This document shows positions 30,057 to 43,424 of a DNA stretch of 64,000 bases, piece after piece. A program made the translations under genes and the position numbers. The notes under the pieces are model-generated. The model had not been told where the DNA came from. It worked only from the letters and a program-made list of their open reading frames with translations, and did no database searches. Numbering within the stretch: position 1 is the stretch's first letter; every line of letters starts with the position of its first letter. The stretch spans positions 8,176,812-8,240,811 of the forward strand of contig NC_083604.1 of the NCBI RefSeq assembly GCF_029168945.1, in the 5' to 3' direction. This stretch comes from Cannabis sativa. Its lineage: Eukaryota; Streptophyta; Magnoliopsida; Rosales; Cannabaceae.

Positions 30057-31418
30057 TGTTAAGCTATTTTTAGCCTAAGTTTTGGGTCACATTTTATAGT
30101 TATTTTTCTTCTTAATTATTGTTTTTGGAATAGAATTACGCTTGTTTTCTTTGGTTTCAGGTTTCAACACTTGGAATGTATAAATTGGACAAATTTCAGA
30201 AAACAGTGATCTATAAAATAGAGAAAATTTTAAAAGAGAATAAAGCTGAAACTTGAAGCCTAAATTCGACTATGTTCTGGTCATATTTTGGAAAAAGTCA
30301 AAACATAGAAGTTTTAGATCTCTTTCTTATCTTTCCAACGCATCTTGGATCAGCCCATTTGGAGTTCGTATGAGAAAGTTATGCCCATTTTACTAAAAGA
30401 TGTCGAAGCTGAAAATTCCATCTCGCCGCGGCGAGATTTCCATGGCCGCGGCTAGAAAGTCTGGGCAGAAACGTAGTTTTTTGATGCACTTTTGGCCGCG
30501 GCGAGACCACTTTTGGCCGCGGCGAGCGTCCGTACGGTCAGGGGTATTTTTGTCCGACGAACCCTAAAAATTAGATATAAATAGAAAACTGCGATTGGAA
30601 GTCAAGGGAGGCGATTTGGAACCCTAAAACACAGCAGAAAGAGGCAGGAAAAGCAGAGAAAATCAAGGTGAAGACCCAGAATTCATCCACCAACAGTTTC
30701 TTTCTCTATTCCTCTTTAATTTATTTATGTTGAATATTGTCATAGGAATGGTTATGGATTTATTTCTGAACTAAATTTCCCATTTAGGGAGGATGATGAT
30801 TGTTGTTTAATGTTTTGCCTAGTTAATGTTTAATTGCCATTCCTCCATTCTTGTTTGTGAAATTATCTTAATTTGTGTTTAATTTCATGTTTAAGATTGA
30901 TCACCTTGTGCATGTTCTATGATCTCAATTCAAAATCTGAAAAGTGAGAATTGAGAATGCTAAAATTGGATAATCGATGTTCTATGTGAAACGAGAGTAT
31001 TCACATGACTTATGTGACAAGTAGATTATTACCTAATGCTGATTTCATGTTAGTTTAATTAAGGAATTAATTAGATAACATGTGATTTAGAACCTAGAAG
31101 ATCTGAAAAGAGCTAGGTTACTTTATAATCTGTCATTCACTTCAAGAATAGGATAGCAATTAGGCATTAACGATTTGGGTAAACAACAACAGGATTCTCC
31201 TCCCTATTATTTCATCTTGCTCAACTTTTAATTGTGTTATTTAAGTTTTCTGAATTACTTTCATTCTTTTTAAATCATAAATACTTTTGATTTGCCAAAT
31301 AGAATTATAAGTATAGTTTAGTAGTAATTAATCCAATTCCCTGTGGTTCGACCTCACTTGCGTGAGTATACTACTTGATTGCGTGCACTTGCGTAGTAAT
31401 TAATAATTTTCAGCAACA
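30057..31418 (+). repeat. 3' LTR of the Athila-like element
   Basis: Same length as the 5' LTR; observed differences lie about 30307-30367. It is offset by exactly 3890 bp. Confidence 0.93.
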
Positions 31419-31423
31419 TTGAG

Positions 31424-33405
31424 AGTTGTTATCTTCTTACTATTGAGGATTTTTTATTAGGTTAATATTATCGCTAGAGGATTAATTCACTTTTATCTTC
31501 TTCTTTTTTGTAGATATTTTGGGGATCATTTTTTATATGCTAATGAATTGGTGTGTACTCTAGCTCTTTGGGTGTGTTGTTTGAGGACGTTATGGCTTAA
31601 TTGTCTAAATTTTTCGGGATAGTTTTGTCTCATGTTGCTCGTTGACTTTAACAATTCATGGTTTGACAAAGCATGCATTTTGGTTAGACGATGAGCTATC
31701 CATATTCAATGAAGTTCCCGCGCTATTTGTGGATGTGTGCATCGTAAATTCATAAGTGATTTTAATCAATACGTCAAAAAAAATATGTACCATTTTAAAA
31801 TACATAATACTATATTAGTATTTTCAACAAAACTTGTATTTAGATAAAAATACATGGTACTAAATAAGTACAGTACTGTACACACTCTTTAATCTTAAAA
31901 GTTATATTTAGATAAGTGAGTTATAATTTTTTATCACTCATAAAATATGCAATAACAAGATTTAATTTCATAGATAAACATATTTCATATAATTATAAGT
32001 GTATAACCATATATTTAAAGAATACATTTGTTGATTTAAAGAGAAGAACTCAAATAACGAAAACGTACCTTTTTTTTTTGAATAATCCATAAATAGTAAT
32101 GATTTTAATCCATCTTGTAGAGATGATCTTTGTGGTAATTTTGGATAATGATATTTCAAGAAAACAAGACTGAGGATTTTCTAATTTTCTCTCTTGATGG
32201 AGGGAGATGAGAATAAGACTCTTGTTTTTTGGGGGCCACTACTATTATATAATCTCACAGCTAGGTTATTAATTTTAGGAATTTCTAATTTAGCCCATCA
32301 ATAAATTAAAAATATCCCTTAAGGTATCTGCACATTTAGCCCATAATCCTTTAATACTCAATGACCCAAAATTATTAAAATGATCACATTATTTGGGTTA
32401 AACTTCAAATAGCAATACACCAATACATATGAGCCCATATTAAAAATTTCAATCTAACAAACTGTTATTCGTGTTTTTGGCAAGGGATATATGGAATCCA
32501 AATAGAAGCTTAAAGCCCATCAGTGGGTCTAAATAACATAAACTGGGCCAAGCTAAATTATTATCTGGCCTTCTGAGAGAACAATCACATGTCTCGCCAG
32601 ATGAAGGTTTCATTAAGCCTAGTCAGCATACGAAAGAGTGTCAACTCCGTGTACATAGAAAGGGTTCTTAGCGTGTATCCGGAGGCCAGTCCCATTTTTC
32701 TATTTATTGCTCCGCACATAATAAGGAAAACTTTCCTAAAATCTTGCATAGAGAATATTATCCTACCTAAACATGAAAATAAATAAACTGAAGATCAATT
32801 AATTAATAGCACATTAATTACCTATAATCATAGGACACAGTATGAACAACTATTATCATTATCAGATATTCATATCAGCATACATGTATTACCTCATGGG
32901 TTAGGCTTCCTTAGATAAGTCAAAATCTATGTATTATATGTAAACTCCTTATTAGAGGGAAATTGTAACTAAGTACAACATCTATTACTCTATAAATATG
33001 CATTGAATCCTTTATGCAAAGTATTAGAAATTTTTGGCTTACTTGCTTAAGAAGAGAATAAAGTGCTCATACTCATTGTTATCTCTTAAGCTTTTTCTAG
33101 CCAATTTCATAATAATACTAACTCATGGACTAAGACTCATTAACACCCCAACACTGTAAAAACTCTAAGTGTCTTCTTCATATTTTATTCTCTTAATTAT
33201 ATTTTCTTTAGTTCTAATATTAAATAATTGGTTATCCAAAAATCTCAATAAATATTTTGGTACTTTCATTGAGAGTTGAAGAAAGTAGTGATATCATTCA
33301 AGATTATGTTCAGTAATTATGGTACTCACCCGAATTAAATACTGTCTTCAATATAATGACCCTAAAAAGGGTGATGTTAATCCTAATTCTAAGATGAGAG
33401 ACGGA
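31424..33405. other. Older retroelement debris, possible Gypsy LTR at about 32460-33270
   Basis: From about 32460 (TGTTATTCGTG) to about 33270 the sequence looks like an LTR: a TATA-like CTATAAATATGC near 32992, then TTGGTACTTTCATTGAG (about 33257). That resembles the LTR/primer-site junction of the Gypsy element at 44609 (TTGGCGCTTTCATTG). After it, a broken gag-like frame begins near 33300 and continues beyond the solo LTR. The left part (31424-32460) shows nothing I recognise. Confidence 0.35.
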
Positions 33406-33410
33406 GAAGA

Positions 33411-36278
33411 TGTAATACCCGAAATTAAGAAAAAGGATTAGCAAAGCCCTAAATAGATAATTATGAGTAATTGATGGAATTATATTATTATATAGTTCAA
33501 TATATGTGAAATTATATGAATTTTAATGTGTTAAGACCCCGTTGGTAAGCCAGGGGCATTTTAGTAATTTTGACCTGAGAAGGGTAAAACGATGAAATTA
33601 ATTTAATTACGTGCTTAATAGAACTATATTATTATATAGTATGCCTGTGTAGTCTTTTCAGGTGTGTTCTGACAGGTTGGCGCGGTATAGTCACAACCGG
33701 GTATTTCGCAATTTGAATTCAATTATTGGCATTTTACTTATGTATGAGAAATCTGAATTTATTTGAATGTATTTGTGTTATGTGGAATGACCTAAATGCC
33801 CTTGTTTGGTTTGTTGTGTGTTGAATGGCCTTAAGGGCATTTTGGACCTTTGGCTTTATTATTGGATTTGTTAAGAAAAGAGGTTTATTTTGAGAATTAA
33901 AGGAAATTTCTGGAGTTTTTCTCCAGCCCTAGCTGAAACTCTCTCTTTCTCTCTAAATTCATTCTTGTTCTTGAATTGTTGGTTGAGTTTGGCTTGGAAT
34001 CAAGATTGGTGTTGAAGGCTTTTGTGCTAGAAATTAGGAGGAATTGAGGTAGCTCTTTTACTGAATTTTATTTGAGATTCTTGCTGAATATTATTGTTGA
34101 AAAAGCATGAAATATGATGTGGGTTGTGTTTTTGAGTTTGTGATGCATGTTCTTGGTTGTTGGGGTTGTCTTGAGCATGCTTAGAGCTTTAAATTCATAA
34201 GTTTGTATGGGTTAACTTTGGGCAGAAATTAGAGGATTTGATTAGTGTAATTTTCTGTTGTTGAGCTCTGAAATTTATTGTTTGAAATTGGAGTTCAAGC
34301 TCTTGTTAATGGAAGTTTGTTTGAGATGTAGCTCAAGTTAAAGCTTTGATTTTTATGGATTTGCAATCTGAAATTATGGGGTTATAATGTTGGATTTTGA
34401 TACTTGAGCATGTGTTTTAAACTCCCTTTATGATGATTAAAAACCTATTTTATGGTTTGGGAGTTTTAGTTGTGAATTGGGGTGAAAAGATTGGATTTTT
34501 CTTGCTGAAATCGTGTTCTTGCTGCTGTTTTTCTGGGTTTTGAACCCAGATGCCGCGGCATGGTATTTAGCATGCCGCGACGCGCTCATTTCTTTCTGGG
34601 CAGATCCTTTTAGCAACTTCAAATGGCCATAACTTTGTGATCCGGACTCCGATTTGGGAGTTCTATATACCGTTGGAAAGCTCTTTTTGAGCTCTATCTG
34701 AATATGTGAATTTTAAATGCCATGTGAATATTTTATGAAAATGAAATCAGGGGTTAACCCTATTTGTGAAATCCCGGATTGTGTGACTAGGATTACCGGC
34801 ACCTGATCAGGAGCACCCGGGGATTTGGAATCTCTATCATTGCAGGACATCAGGTAAGACAGTGATTAGCACGTAGAGTATGCGCAGTGGCGCTTATATT
34901 GTGAATGATATGCATGAAAGTTTAGTAACCGGGATTAGGGTTATTACCCTAACATGAGCGGTTTAATAGCCTAGGGTTATTACCCTAGTGATATATGCTG
35001 TATAAATACTATGCCATGTTGGATAAATGTACATATTGAGATTATGAATTATGCGCTTAAGGCATAATTAAGCTAGACTCGGTAAGTTGGTACCTTGAGT
35101 TAATTTTAATGCGGTCTAGGGTTATTACCCTAGAATATTAAGAATCCAGTGAAAGCATGAGTTAGGGTTAACATTCTTAGTAAATGTTATCTGAGTATAT
35201 AGAAGTGTATTATATGAGTGATTACTTGTTTGTAAGTTAGGGTTATTACCCTAAGATTATATATGTTGTAGTAAATGTTGAATACACGCATGTATGTTAT
35301 AAGTTATGTGAATGAGACATAACTGGGTTAGACCTGGTATATATCACCAGGATAAACCATTGAAAGAACGTAATGTATGGATTACGTATATATATAAGAA
35401 TAGGGTTATGCGAGCAAGGCATAACCAGGTTAGGCTCGGTAAGCAAAACCGAGGTAAACCCTACTAAGGCCTTATCGTATATAGACGTGTGAGAGCAACA
35501 CGTAGGTCTACGCCACGTAGACATAAATAGGCATGTGAGCGTAACATGCAGGTCTACAGTAGATAGACCAATGGTGCAGTGGGCACCATCAGTTATGTGT
35601 TATACATATTAAGATTAAGGGTTATGCGTTCAAGGCATAATCAAGTTGGACTCGGTAATCAGAACCGAGATGAACTATTCTAGGGCCTTATTGTAACTAG
35701 ACGTGTGAGAGCAACACGTAGGTCTACGCCACGTAGATAAAAAGAGATGTGTGAGCGCAACACATAGGTCTACGCCATGTAGACATAAATAGGCATGTGA
35801 GTGTGACATGCAGGTCTGTGACACACAGACATATAGAAATGGCATCATTGTTTAAACAGTATGATGAGCATATTATTATTGTTATGTTATATACTGTCTT
35901 GTTGGGCTTGGCTCACAGGTGCTCTACTGTGCAGGAAAGGGTAAGACATTAGCTGATCAACCATGAGTTTCAGGAGCAGGGCGAGGAATGTACATGTTCA
36001 TGCCACTTCAGACCAAGCGGGTTATGGGTCTAACAGTGTTGACTTTTGTATTCTATTTTGCCACTTAGGTCGGCTAGAAAGAAAGGACTTGTAATAAGTT
36101 TGTAAATATTTTTGGGATCCCAACGGTTTAAAAGTTTAAAAGTATTACAAGTTTTATTTTCATTCCGATTAATTTAAAAGTTTAAATTCTGCGCTATTTT
36201 TGATTAGTAATCCCGAATTAGGGGATTAGGATTCCATAAGCATTTTGGGTAGCGTGCCTAATTATTTAGGGCGTTACA
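33411..36278. mobile_element. Solo LTR (2868 bp) carrying a dense hairpin array
   Basis: Begins TGTAATACCCG and ends GGGCGTTACA, with the 5-bp duplication GAAGA at 33406-33410 and 36279-36283. No internal LTR pair, primer site or coding domain is present, so this is a single long LTR left after recombination, or an unusual non-coding element bounded like one. The flanking debris joins in frame across it (GDVNPNSKM…to DLTKVIGHH…). Superfamily unknown; a Gypsy origin is likely from size. Confidence 0.85.
34882..35830. repeat. Array of about 25 perfect hairpins in the solo LTR
   Basis: Stem families (plus strand). A: TTAGGGT/ACCCTAA-type with TATT loop at 34935, 34971, 35115, 35237. B: TTATGC/GCATAA-type with 7-nt loops at 35047 (GCTTAAG), 35302 (ATGT/ACAT variant, GAATGAG), 35404 (GAGCAAG), 35620 (GTTCAAG). 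C: CTCGGT/ACCGAG at 35435 and 35651, CCTGGT/ACCAGG at 35333, all 7-nt loops. D: ACGTGT/ACACGT (35485, 35701), GCATGT/ACATGC (35531, 35793), ATGTGT/ACACAT (35747), loops GAGAGCA, GAGCGTA, GAGCGCA, GAGTGTG. E: GTCTACG/CGTAGAC-type with CCA loop (35506, 35722, 35768) and GTCTGTG/CACAGAC (35814). Others: ACGTAAT/ATTACGT (35368), GGTCTA/TAGACC (35551), ATGGTGC/GCACCAT (35571), GCGC/GCGC (34882). Confidence 0.88.
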
Positions 36279-36283
36279 GAAGA

Positions 36284-36581
36284 TCTAACTAAGGTGATCG
36301 GTCACCACAAGAAGGATCAAACTGACTAGGATTCTATTCCTTAAGACCCTATGAATGAAGGCAATGAATCAAATGAGACTGATTCTACTGATCTTAAAGA
36401 TAATCATTTAGACATGCATGTTGACGATGACGCTAAAATGAAGGCGATCCAGATGAGTCACATCTTGCAGTCACCATGGCTAAAAAGCTAAAAATAGCTA
36501 AAGACAAATTATCATTGGAAGAATAATTCTCTTTATTGATGCACACAAAAAATAGTGAGAATGGAGGTCGTAACTAAAGCA
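36284..36581 (+). pseudogene. Retroelement gag-like fragment
   Basis: Continuation of the frame interrupted by the solo LTR: about 36284-36480 reads through asparagine/aspartate-rich sequence (NESNETDSTD…HVDDDAKMKAIQMSH) with stop codons. I cannot assign it to a family; its position after the LTR-like region suggests a decayed Gypsy gag. Confidence 0.35.
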
Positions 36582-36589
36582 CTGAACGC

Positions 36590-37323
36590 TAGGGGTGTAC
36601 ATCAAACCGCTCAAATCGCCCGCCCCGCACCACACCACAAAAAAAAATGCGGTTTGAAATTCTTCGCGGTGCGGTTGCGGTTTGAATTTTTCCCAAACCG
36701 CGCCGTGCGGTGCGGTTTGCGGTTTGGAATTATTAAACCGCGATTCAAACCGCACCGCACCGCATGTTTTAAAATTTTAATTTTTATATTTATTTAATTA
36801 AGCCCATACATATGAGCCCAACCCAAGCCCATAAATCTTAGGACAAAATCCATAACTCTTCACAAACCCTCTCTTCTTAGCAACAAACCCAAGCCCATAC
36901 ATGTGTATTGAAATTTGGAGTTAGAAGTTTGTGTTTGTACATTTATATTGTTGTTGGAATTTAATTAGTTTCAAGTTTATTATTTTGATTTAGGTGTGTT
37001 GTTGAAACTTTAAAAAGATTATTAACTTATTGTTGTTATAACTTTTATTAGTCTCAAGTTTGTTGTATTTTCTTAAGTGTTTTGGAATAATTATATTAAT
37101 GATAGTTTAATTATTTTGTGATGACTTCAAAAAAAAAATGTGATAGTTCAAACCGCATAAACTGCAGAAACCGCACCGTACCGCATCATTTTTTGCGGTG
37201 CGGTTTTTGCAGTTTTTTAGTATCGCGGTGCGGGTGCGGTTTGGAAAATTGGAAAAACCTCATGTGCGGGTTGGTTTGAAAAAATGGTTAAAAACCGCAC
37301 CACCCGCACCGCGAACACCCCTA
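36590..37323. mobile_element. hAT-type MITE 1 (GCGGTTTG-rich)
   Basis: 734 bp. Terminal inverted repeat TAGGGGTGT…ACACCCCTA and an 8-bp target duplication CTGAACGC at 36582-36589 and 37324-37331, diagnostic of the hAT superfamily. Both ends carry many copies of a subterminal motif around GCGGTGCGGTTTG in both orientations; the centre is plain AT-rich DNA. No transposase. Confidence 0.92.
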
Positions 37324-37331
37324 CTGAACGC

Positions 37332-37677
37332 TGCAAGCAAAACCAATCATGCGACCCAAAAGATAACACCTTGGAATTAGTTGGATGTGGGGTACTAGCT
37401 GATATGTTTGGCTGTGTGGCACTGGTTGTTGACACAATGGGTGCAACATTAGTTACACCAGCTGCAGCAGGAAGAGCCTTAGTTGAACCAACAGGTGAAG
37501 ATAATAATTTAGGTATTAACAGTGGAGCAACAAATGTAGTAGTAAGGAACAATTAATGGGCAGAATTTGGTACATGTGAGGCGTATTATCTCAATTTCTA
37601 CACAGGGTGATGTGGCATTCATTTAGGTGATATGTGGAACACTTTAAGACCTAGACGGGTGATACCATATTCGACAT
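37332..37677 (+). other. Unassigned debris between two hAT MITEs
   Basis: Sequence that appears to continue the retroelement remnant at 36284-36581. A 90-residue open frame spans 37284-37556 but begins inside MITE 1, so I do not treat it as a gene. Confidence 0.4.
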
Positions 37678-37685
37678 GTTGTCCA

Positions 37686-38415
37686 TAGGGCTGAACATCG
37701 GGCGGGTTTATCGGGTTTCGGGTTGGCGGGTTTCAGGTTCACGGGTTTCGGGTTCGAAAAATTGAAACCGAACCCGGACCCGAATAGGGCACGGGTTGGT
37801 GGGTTGGCGGGTCACGGGTTGGCGGGTTTCGGTTGGTTAGGTTTAGCGGGTTGGCGGGTTGACCCGGTCAACTCAGTCAACTCGGTCAACTCTTTAAAAA
37901 AATTAATTTTTTTTTGAAATAATTTTTTTTTATTTTTTTATTTATTAAATTAAGCATATATAATATAACAATTTGTTCATAGTATTTACTATTGAAGAAA
38001 AAATACATTAATCAATCCAACCAACAAACAATTTATTTATCAAAGATTCAAATCAAACTTCATATTCATGTTCATGAATCATGATAAAAGTGAAAACTAA
38101 AATATTTCAAAATACATCCATATCCAATATCCATAGTCCATAAGAATCTAAAGTCCATATTATATATATAAAACAGTAAAAAAAAAATATATATATATAT
38201 AACATATTTATAAATCGGGTTCGCGGGCGGGTTCGCGGGTTCAACCCGAAACCCGGTACCCCTAAAATCTCAACCCGCCAACCCACCCGAAGGGTACCGG
38301 GTTGAACCCAACCCGCCCGAAACTTTTTTTAAAAAAATTTTTTGCGGGTTCACCAGTTCGGGTTCGGGCGGGTTGCTCGGGTTCGGTTCAAACCCGCTCA
38401 AAATGTTCAGCCCTA
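37686..38415. mobile_element. hAT-type MITE 2 (GGCGGGTT-rich)
   Basis: 730 bp. Terminal inverted repeat TAGGGCTGAACAT / ATGTTCAGCCCTA and 8-bp target duplication GTTGTCCA at 37678-37685 and 38416-38423. Ends are packed with GGCGGGTT/GGGTTCGGG variants in both orientations; the centre (about 37900-38210) is AT-rich. No transposase. It sits only 362 bp from MITE 1 and has the same architecture with a different motif. Confidence 0.92.
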
Positions 38416-38423
38416 GTTGTCCA

Positions 38424-39880
38424 GGGTGGGTTATTCCTCAAAAACAACTTGTTTGAAAGAATAAGTTGGAATATTCGGATAGGGTAAATAACACCGTCCA
38501 ACCAACATCAATCTCACAGTAAGCCCACATACACTAACCAGGATAAATGCAGCTGAAATCTTTAGAGATATTTTCTTTATTTATTTTATTAATTGATTTC
38601 CTATTTTAATAGAATTTCCACACGTTTGGACAACTATGAGTCAGGAGTCTTCTCCAGCAAATGTACATATAGCTCATCCGAAAAGTGGTGCTAAGTTATT
38701 AAGAATTGTATTTCAAATGTTCTGAATATAATTTTATATTTTATAATATTTCTATAATGGCATGTCTTGTCATTTTTTTTTTAAAAAAGGGAATCTCTAA
38801 TTGTAAAAGTGATTATGCCATGATTTTATAATTCGGGTTATTAGCAAAATTTTATAAAATCACTTTTTTTTTTTTTTAAAAAAAAAGCTAATTTATTATT
38901 ATATACTAATTTATAAAAGTAAAAATATGTGGCGTCCCTAAAGATAAAACGTTATAATAATCATAAATAACAATGTGTTCTAGATTTAATAAAATAATAA
39001 TATGTTTAAAATTTAACTAAATTTATATACTAAACATATAATTATGAAAGTAACAAGTAACAAAAAAAAAAATTAATATTTTATTAATTAATAAATAAAG
39101 GTTACATTAAAATAAATTTTATTTATGTAATAAAATTTTGTTGAAATTTTATTTATATTGAAATGAGTCTTAACTTATATTGAACATCCAACCACACTTT
39201 TATATAATTTTTTTTTTTTTTTGTATATGCATATATTTTTGTAAAGTATATTGTGTAAATCTAAATGTAATTTTAATTACACTTTACACATTTTCACATG
39301 ATTTGATGTTATTAATTTTTTTTTTCTTTTCAATTTGATATCTGGTAAAATGTTTACGGTAAAAATTTACTGTGGGCTGGACCAAACTTGCGTAACGGGT
39401 TACAGAAGGCGAAGTTAAGATTGGATTATTCTCCAGAAGAGAAGAATATTCCTATTTCCAGGAATGGTAAAACTCCCAACTTTGTCAAACCTCAAAAAAC
39501 TAATAGAACACTCTAGAACATTTCCCATATTTCAATTGAATTGAATTTTCCATATTCGACTGGTAAAACAATCACATACGGTCATCCTCATTTTCTCTCT
39601 CAATATCCCAAACCCAACTTTGACACGTCCGCTCCTTCACCCACCGTATTTCTCGCCTAAAATTCTCTCACGCTCACTTCAAAGCTCTGCAACTCACTGC
39701 TCACCAATAAAACAGCGCGTGATTTATAAACACACTGTAAGCGCGTGCTGAATTATGACTAATTAAATCTACCGGCTAATACAAGAAGTTTTCAAGCCAA
39801 ATCTAGCGGCTCCGAGCCACTTTCGTCTTGCCCAAGGTTAAAAAAACGCAACTTTTTTTTTTTTTTTTAAATGAATAAAA
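38424..39880. other. Intergenic DNA upstream of GAPDH
   Basis: AT-rich to about 39360. Around 39440-39520 there are heat-shock-element-like pieces (GAATATTC at 39444-39451 and TCTAGAACATTTCC near 39510). No gene seen. Confidence 0.45.
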
Positions 39881-39889
39881 AAATGGATG

Positions 39890-39955
39890 GCACGTGATCG
39901 TACCGCTGGGACCGAACCCAAAGGCGTCTTTGGGTCCTTTAAATATAAGCCCCAA
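39890..39955 (+). promoter_or_regulatory. Core promoter of cytosolic GAPDH
   Basis: G-box CACGTG at about 39892-39897 and a TATA element TTTAAATATAAG at about 39938-39949, roughly 90 bp before the ATG at 40036. The leader between is pyrimidine-rich (TTTCTTCTCACTATC…), usual for highly expressed plant housekeeping genes. Confidence 0.6.
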
Positions 39956-40035
39956 ATTGACACTTTCTTCTCACTATCATTTCTCTCAGTATTTCATCTT
40001 CCTCGAAATCTCAGTCACTCTCTTCTCAGTTTACA

Positions 40036-42274
<2,239 letters not shown>

Positions 42275-43000
42275 ACAAAACAAAACATAACCTGTGAAGA
42301 TTGAAAGGCTTATTGTTCTCCATTTTCGATCCTATTTAGTTTGAGTCTCTTTATAAGGTTCAGTTGTTTGTTGTGCTTATAAGTGTTTTGAGTTGAGTTT
42401 CGAATAAGCAAAATGAGGCCTAACCATTTGGCTTTTGGTGTTTTAATTGTTCCATTTTGATCAGCTTTCGAAGAACCTGTAATGGTGCTAGTTAGAATTT
42501 TATAATTTTGATGTAAACAGTTACATGGTTTTCTTTTTCATATGAAATTGTTAAAAAGCGGTGGCTTTTTTTTACAGAGAAACTTTAATATCAACTGCCT
42601 CATTTTCGTTTTGTTTTGTTAGATTAACTATAATATTGCTTCATACGAAAAAAAAAAAATTAATATTGTTTAACTGTGGTAATTTTAGAAAACACTAACA
42701 GAAATTACATTTAACAGAAACTAAATGGATGGTGAGCATAACAAAATGATAATTGTATTACTATTTTTATTATAGTTAAATTCTTCTGAGAACTAAAAAA
42801 TCATGAAAGCTTTACAGGTTTAATTGTAATACCAAGATCAAATCCCCCTGTCCATTTGTCCAAAAAAAAAAAAAATACAAAAAAATTGTGATACCAACAG
42901 AGGAACCCACCTCCATCCGTTGTGTTTTTTTTTTCTCTGAAAAGATTAACATTTCATTAATTCAAAGCATTCAGAGTACAGCCAAAAAAGATAAAACATT
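42275..43000. other. GAPDH 3' UTR and AT-rich spacer
   Basis: The first ~300 bp are likely the GAPDH 3' untranslated region (TGTAAACAGTTACATGG near 42512 precedes an AT-rich tail). The rest has no recognised feature. Confidence 0.5.
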
Positions 43001-43131
43001 TGTTTAGATTTATGGAAATGAAATGATTGATGTGTTTTTTGTTTTTCAGACTTACATGTTTAAGTACAATTCCTTTCATCGACCATGGAAGCATCACAAG
43101 CTTAAGGTTTAGGACTCTAAGACCCTTCTCT
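43001..43131 (+). pseudogene. Duplicated GAPDH fragment (intron 3 end plus exon 4 start)
   Basis: Matches 40449-40581 of the GAPDH gene: the last ~50 bp of intron 3, its acceptor, and about 80 bp of exon 4 (acceptor TTTTTCAG, then ACTTACATGTTTAAGTAC). It contains a 2-bp deletion, several substitutions and an in-frame TAG (AAGGTTTAGGAC). Because intron sequence is present it arose by DNA duplication, not from mRNA. Confidence 0.88.
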
Positions 43132-43424
43132 ACGTTATCTGTGTTTGAGAAATTTGTTTGGTGTGTCTGGGGGAACTTGGGGTAGAAAGAGTGGTTTGAA
43201 TGAATACATGGCTTACCTTAGTAAAATTTGGGTAGAAAGAGTGGTTCTTCATTTTGATCAAGTTCCACAGAGATAAATGCTGGTAAAAGAGGAAGTGCAA
43301 GCTAAAGAAAGATTGATTGAGGAGCAGTCTGGTTTGGGCACAATTATTCTAACAGTGAGCAAGGAAGATAAATGGGAAGTTCCTAAAAGGAAAATTGGGA
43401 GGAACCAGCAACGAAGATAAAAAA

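Larger units (their letters stand above)
26167..31418 (+). mobile_element. Young Athila-like (Ty3/Gypsy) gag-only element
   Basis: Two 1362-bp LTRs (26167-27528 and 30057-31418) differ at only 3 positions seen by eye. The target duplication TTGAG is at 26162-26166 and 31419-31423. Six bases after the 5' LTR is TGGCGCCGTTGCCGGGGA (27535-27552), the tRNA-Asp-type primer site of Athila/Tat elements; the PPT GGGGGAATT precedes the 3' LTR. The 2.5-kb interior holds one gag-like reading frame and no protease, RT, integrase or RNase H that I can find, so it must be mobilised in trans. This matches the published idea of TR-GAG elements. Near-identical LTRs mean a very recent insertion. Confidence 0.93.

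Noticed and set aside
34935..35254. Interstitial telomere repeats
   Set aside because: The TTAGGG units are single, inverted and dispersed rather than tandem, and plant telomeres use TTTAGGG.
35485..35830. CRISPR-like array of short palindromic repeats
   Set aside because: Repeats vary in stem sequence and spacing, spacers are not unique, there are no cas genes, and the context is a plant LTR.
37198..37556. Small genes at the right end of hAT MITE 1 and just beyond
   Set aside because: They read through the subterminal repeats and the target duplication, have no codon bias, and overlap on both strands.
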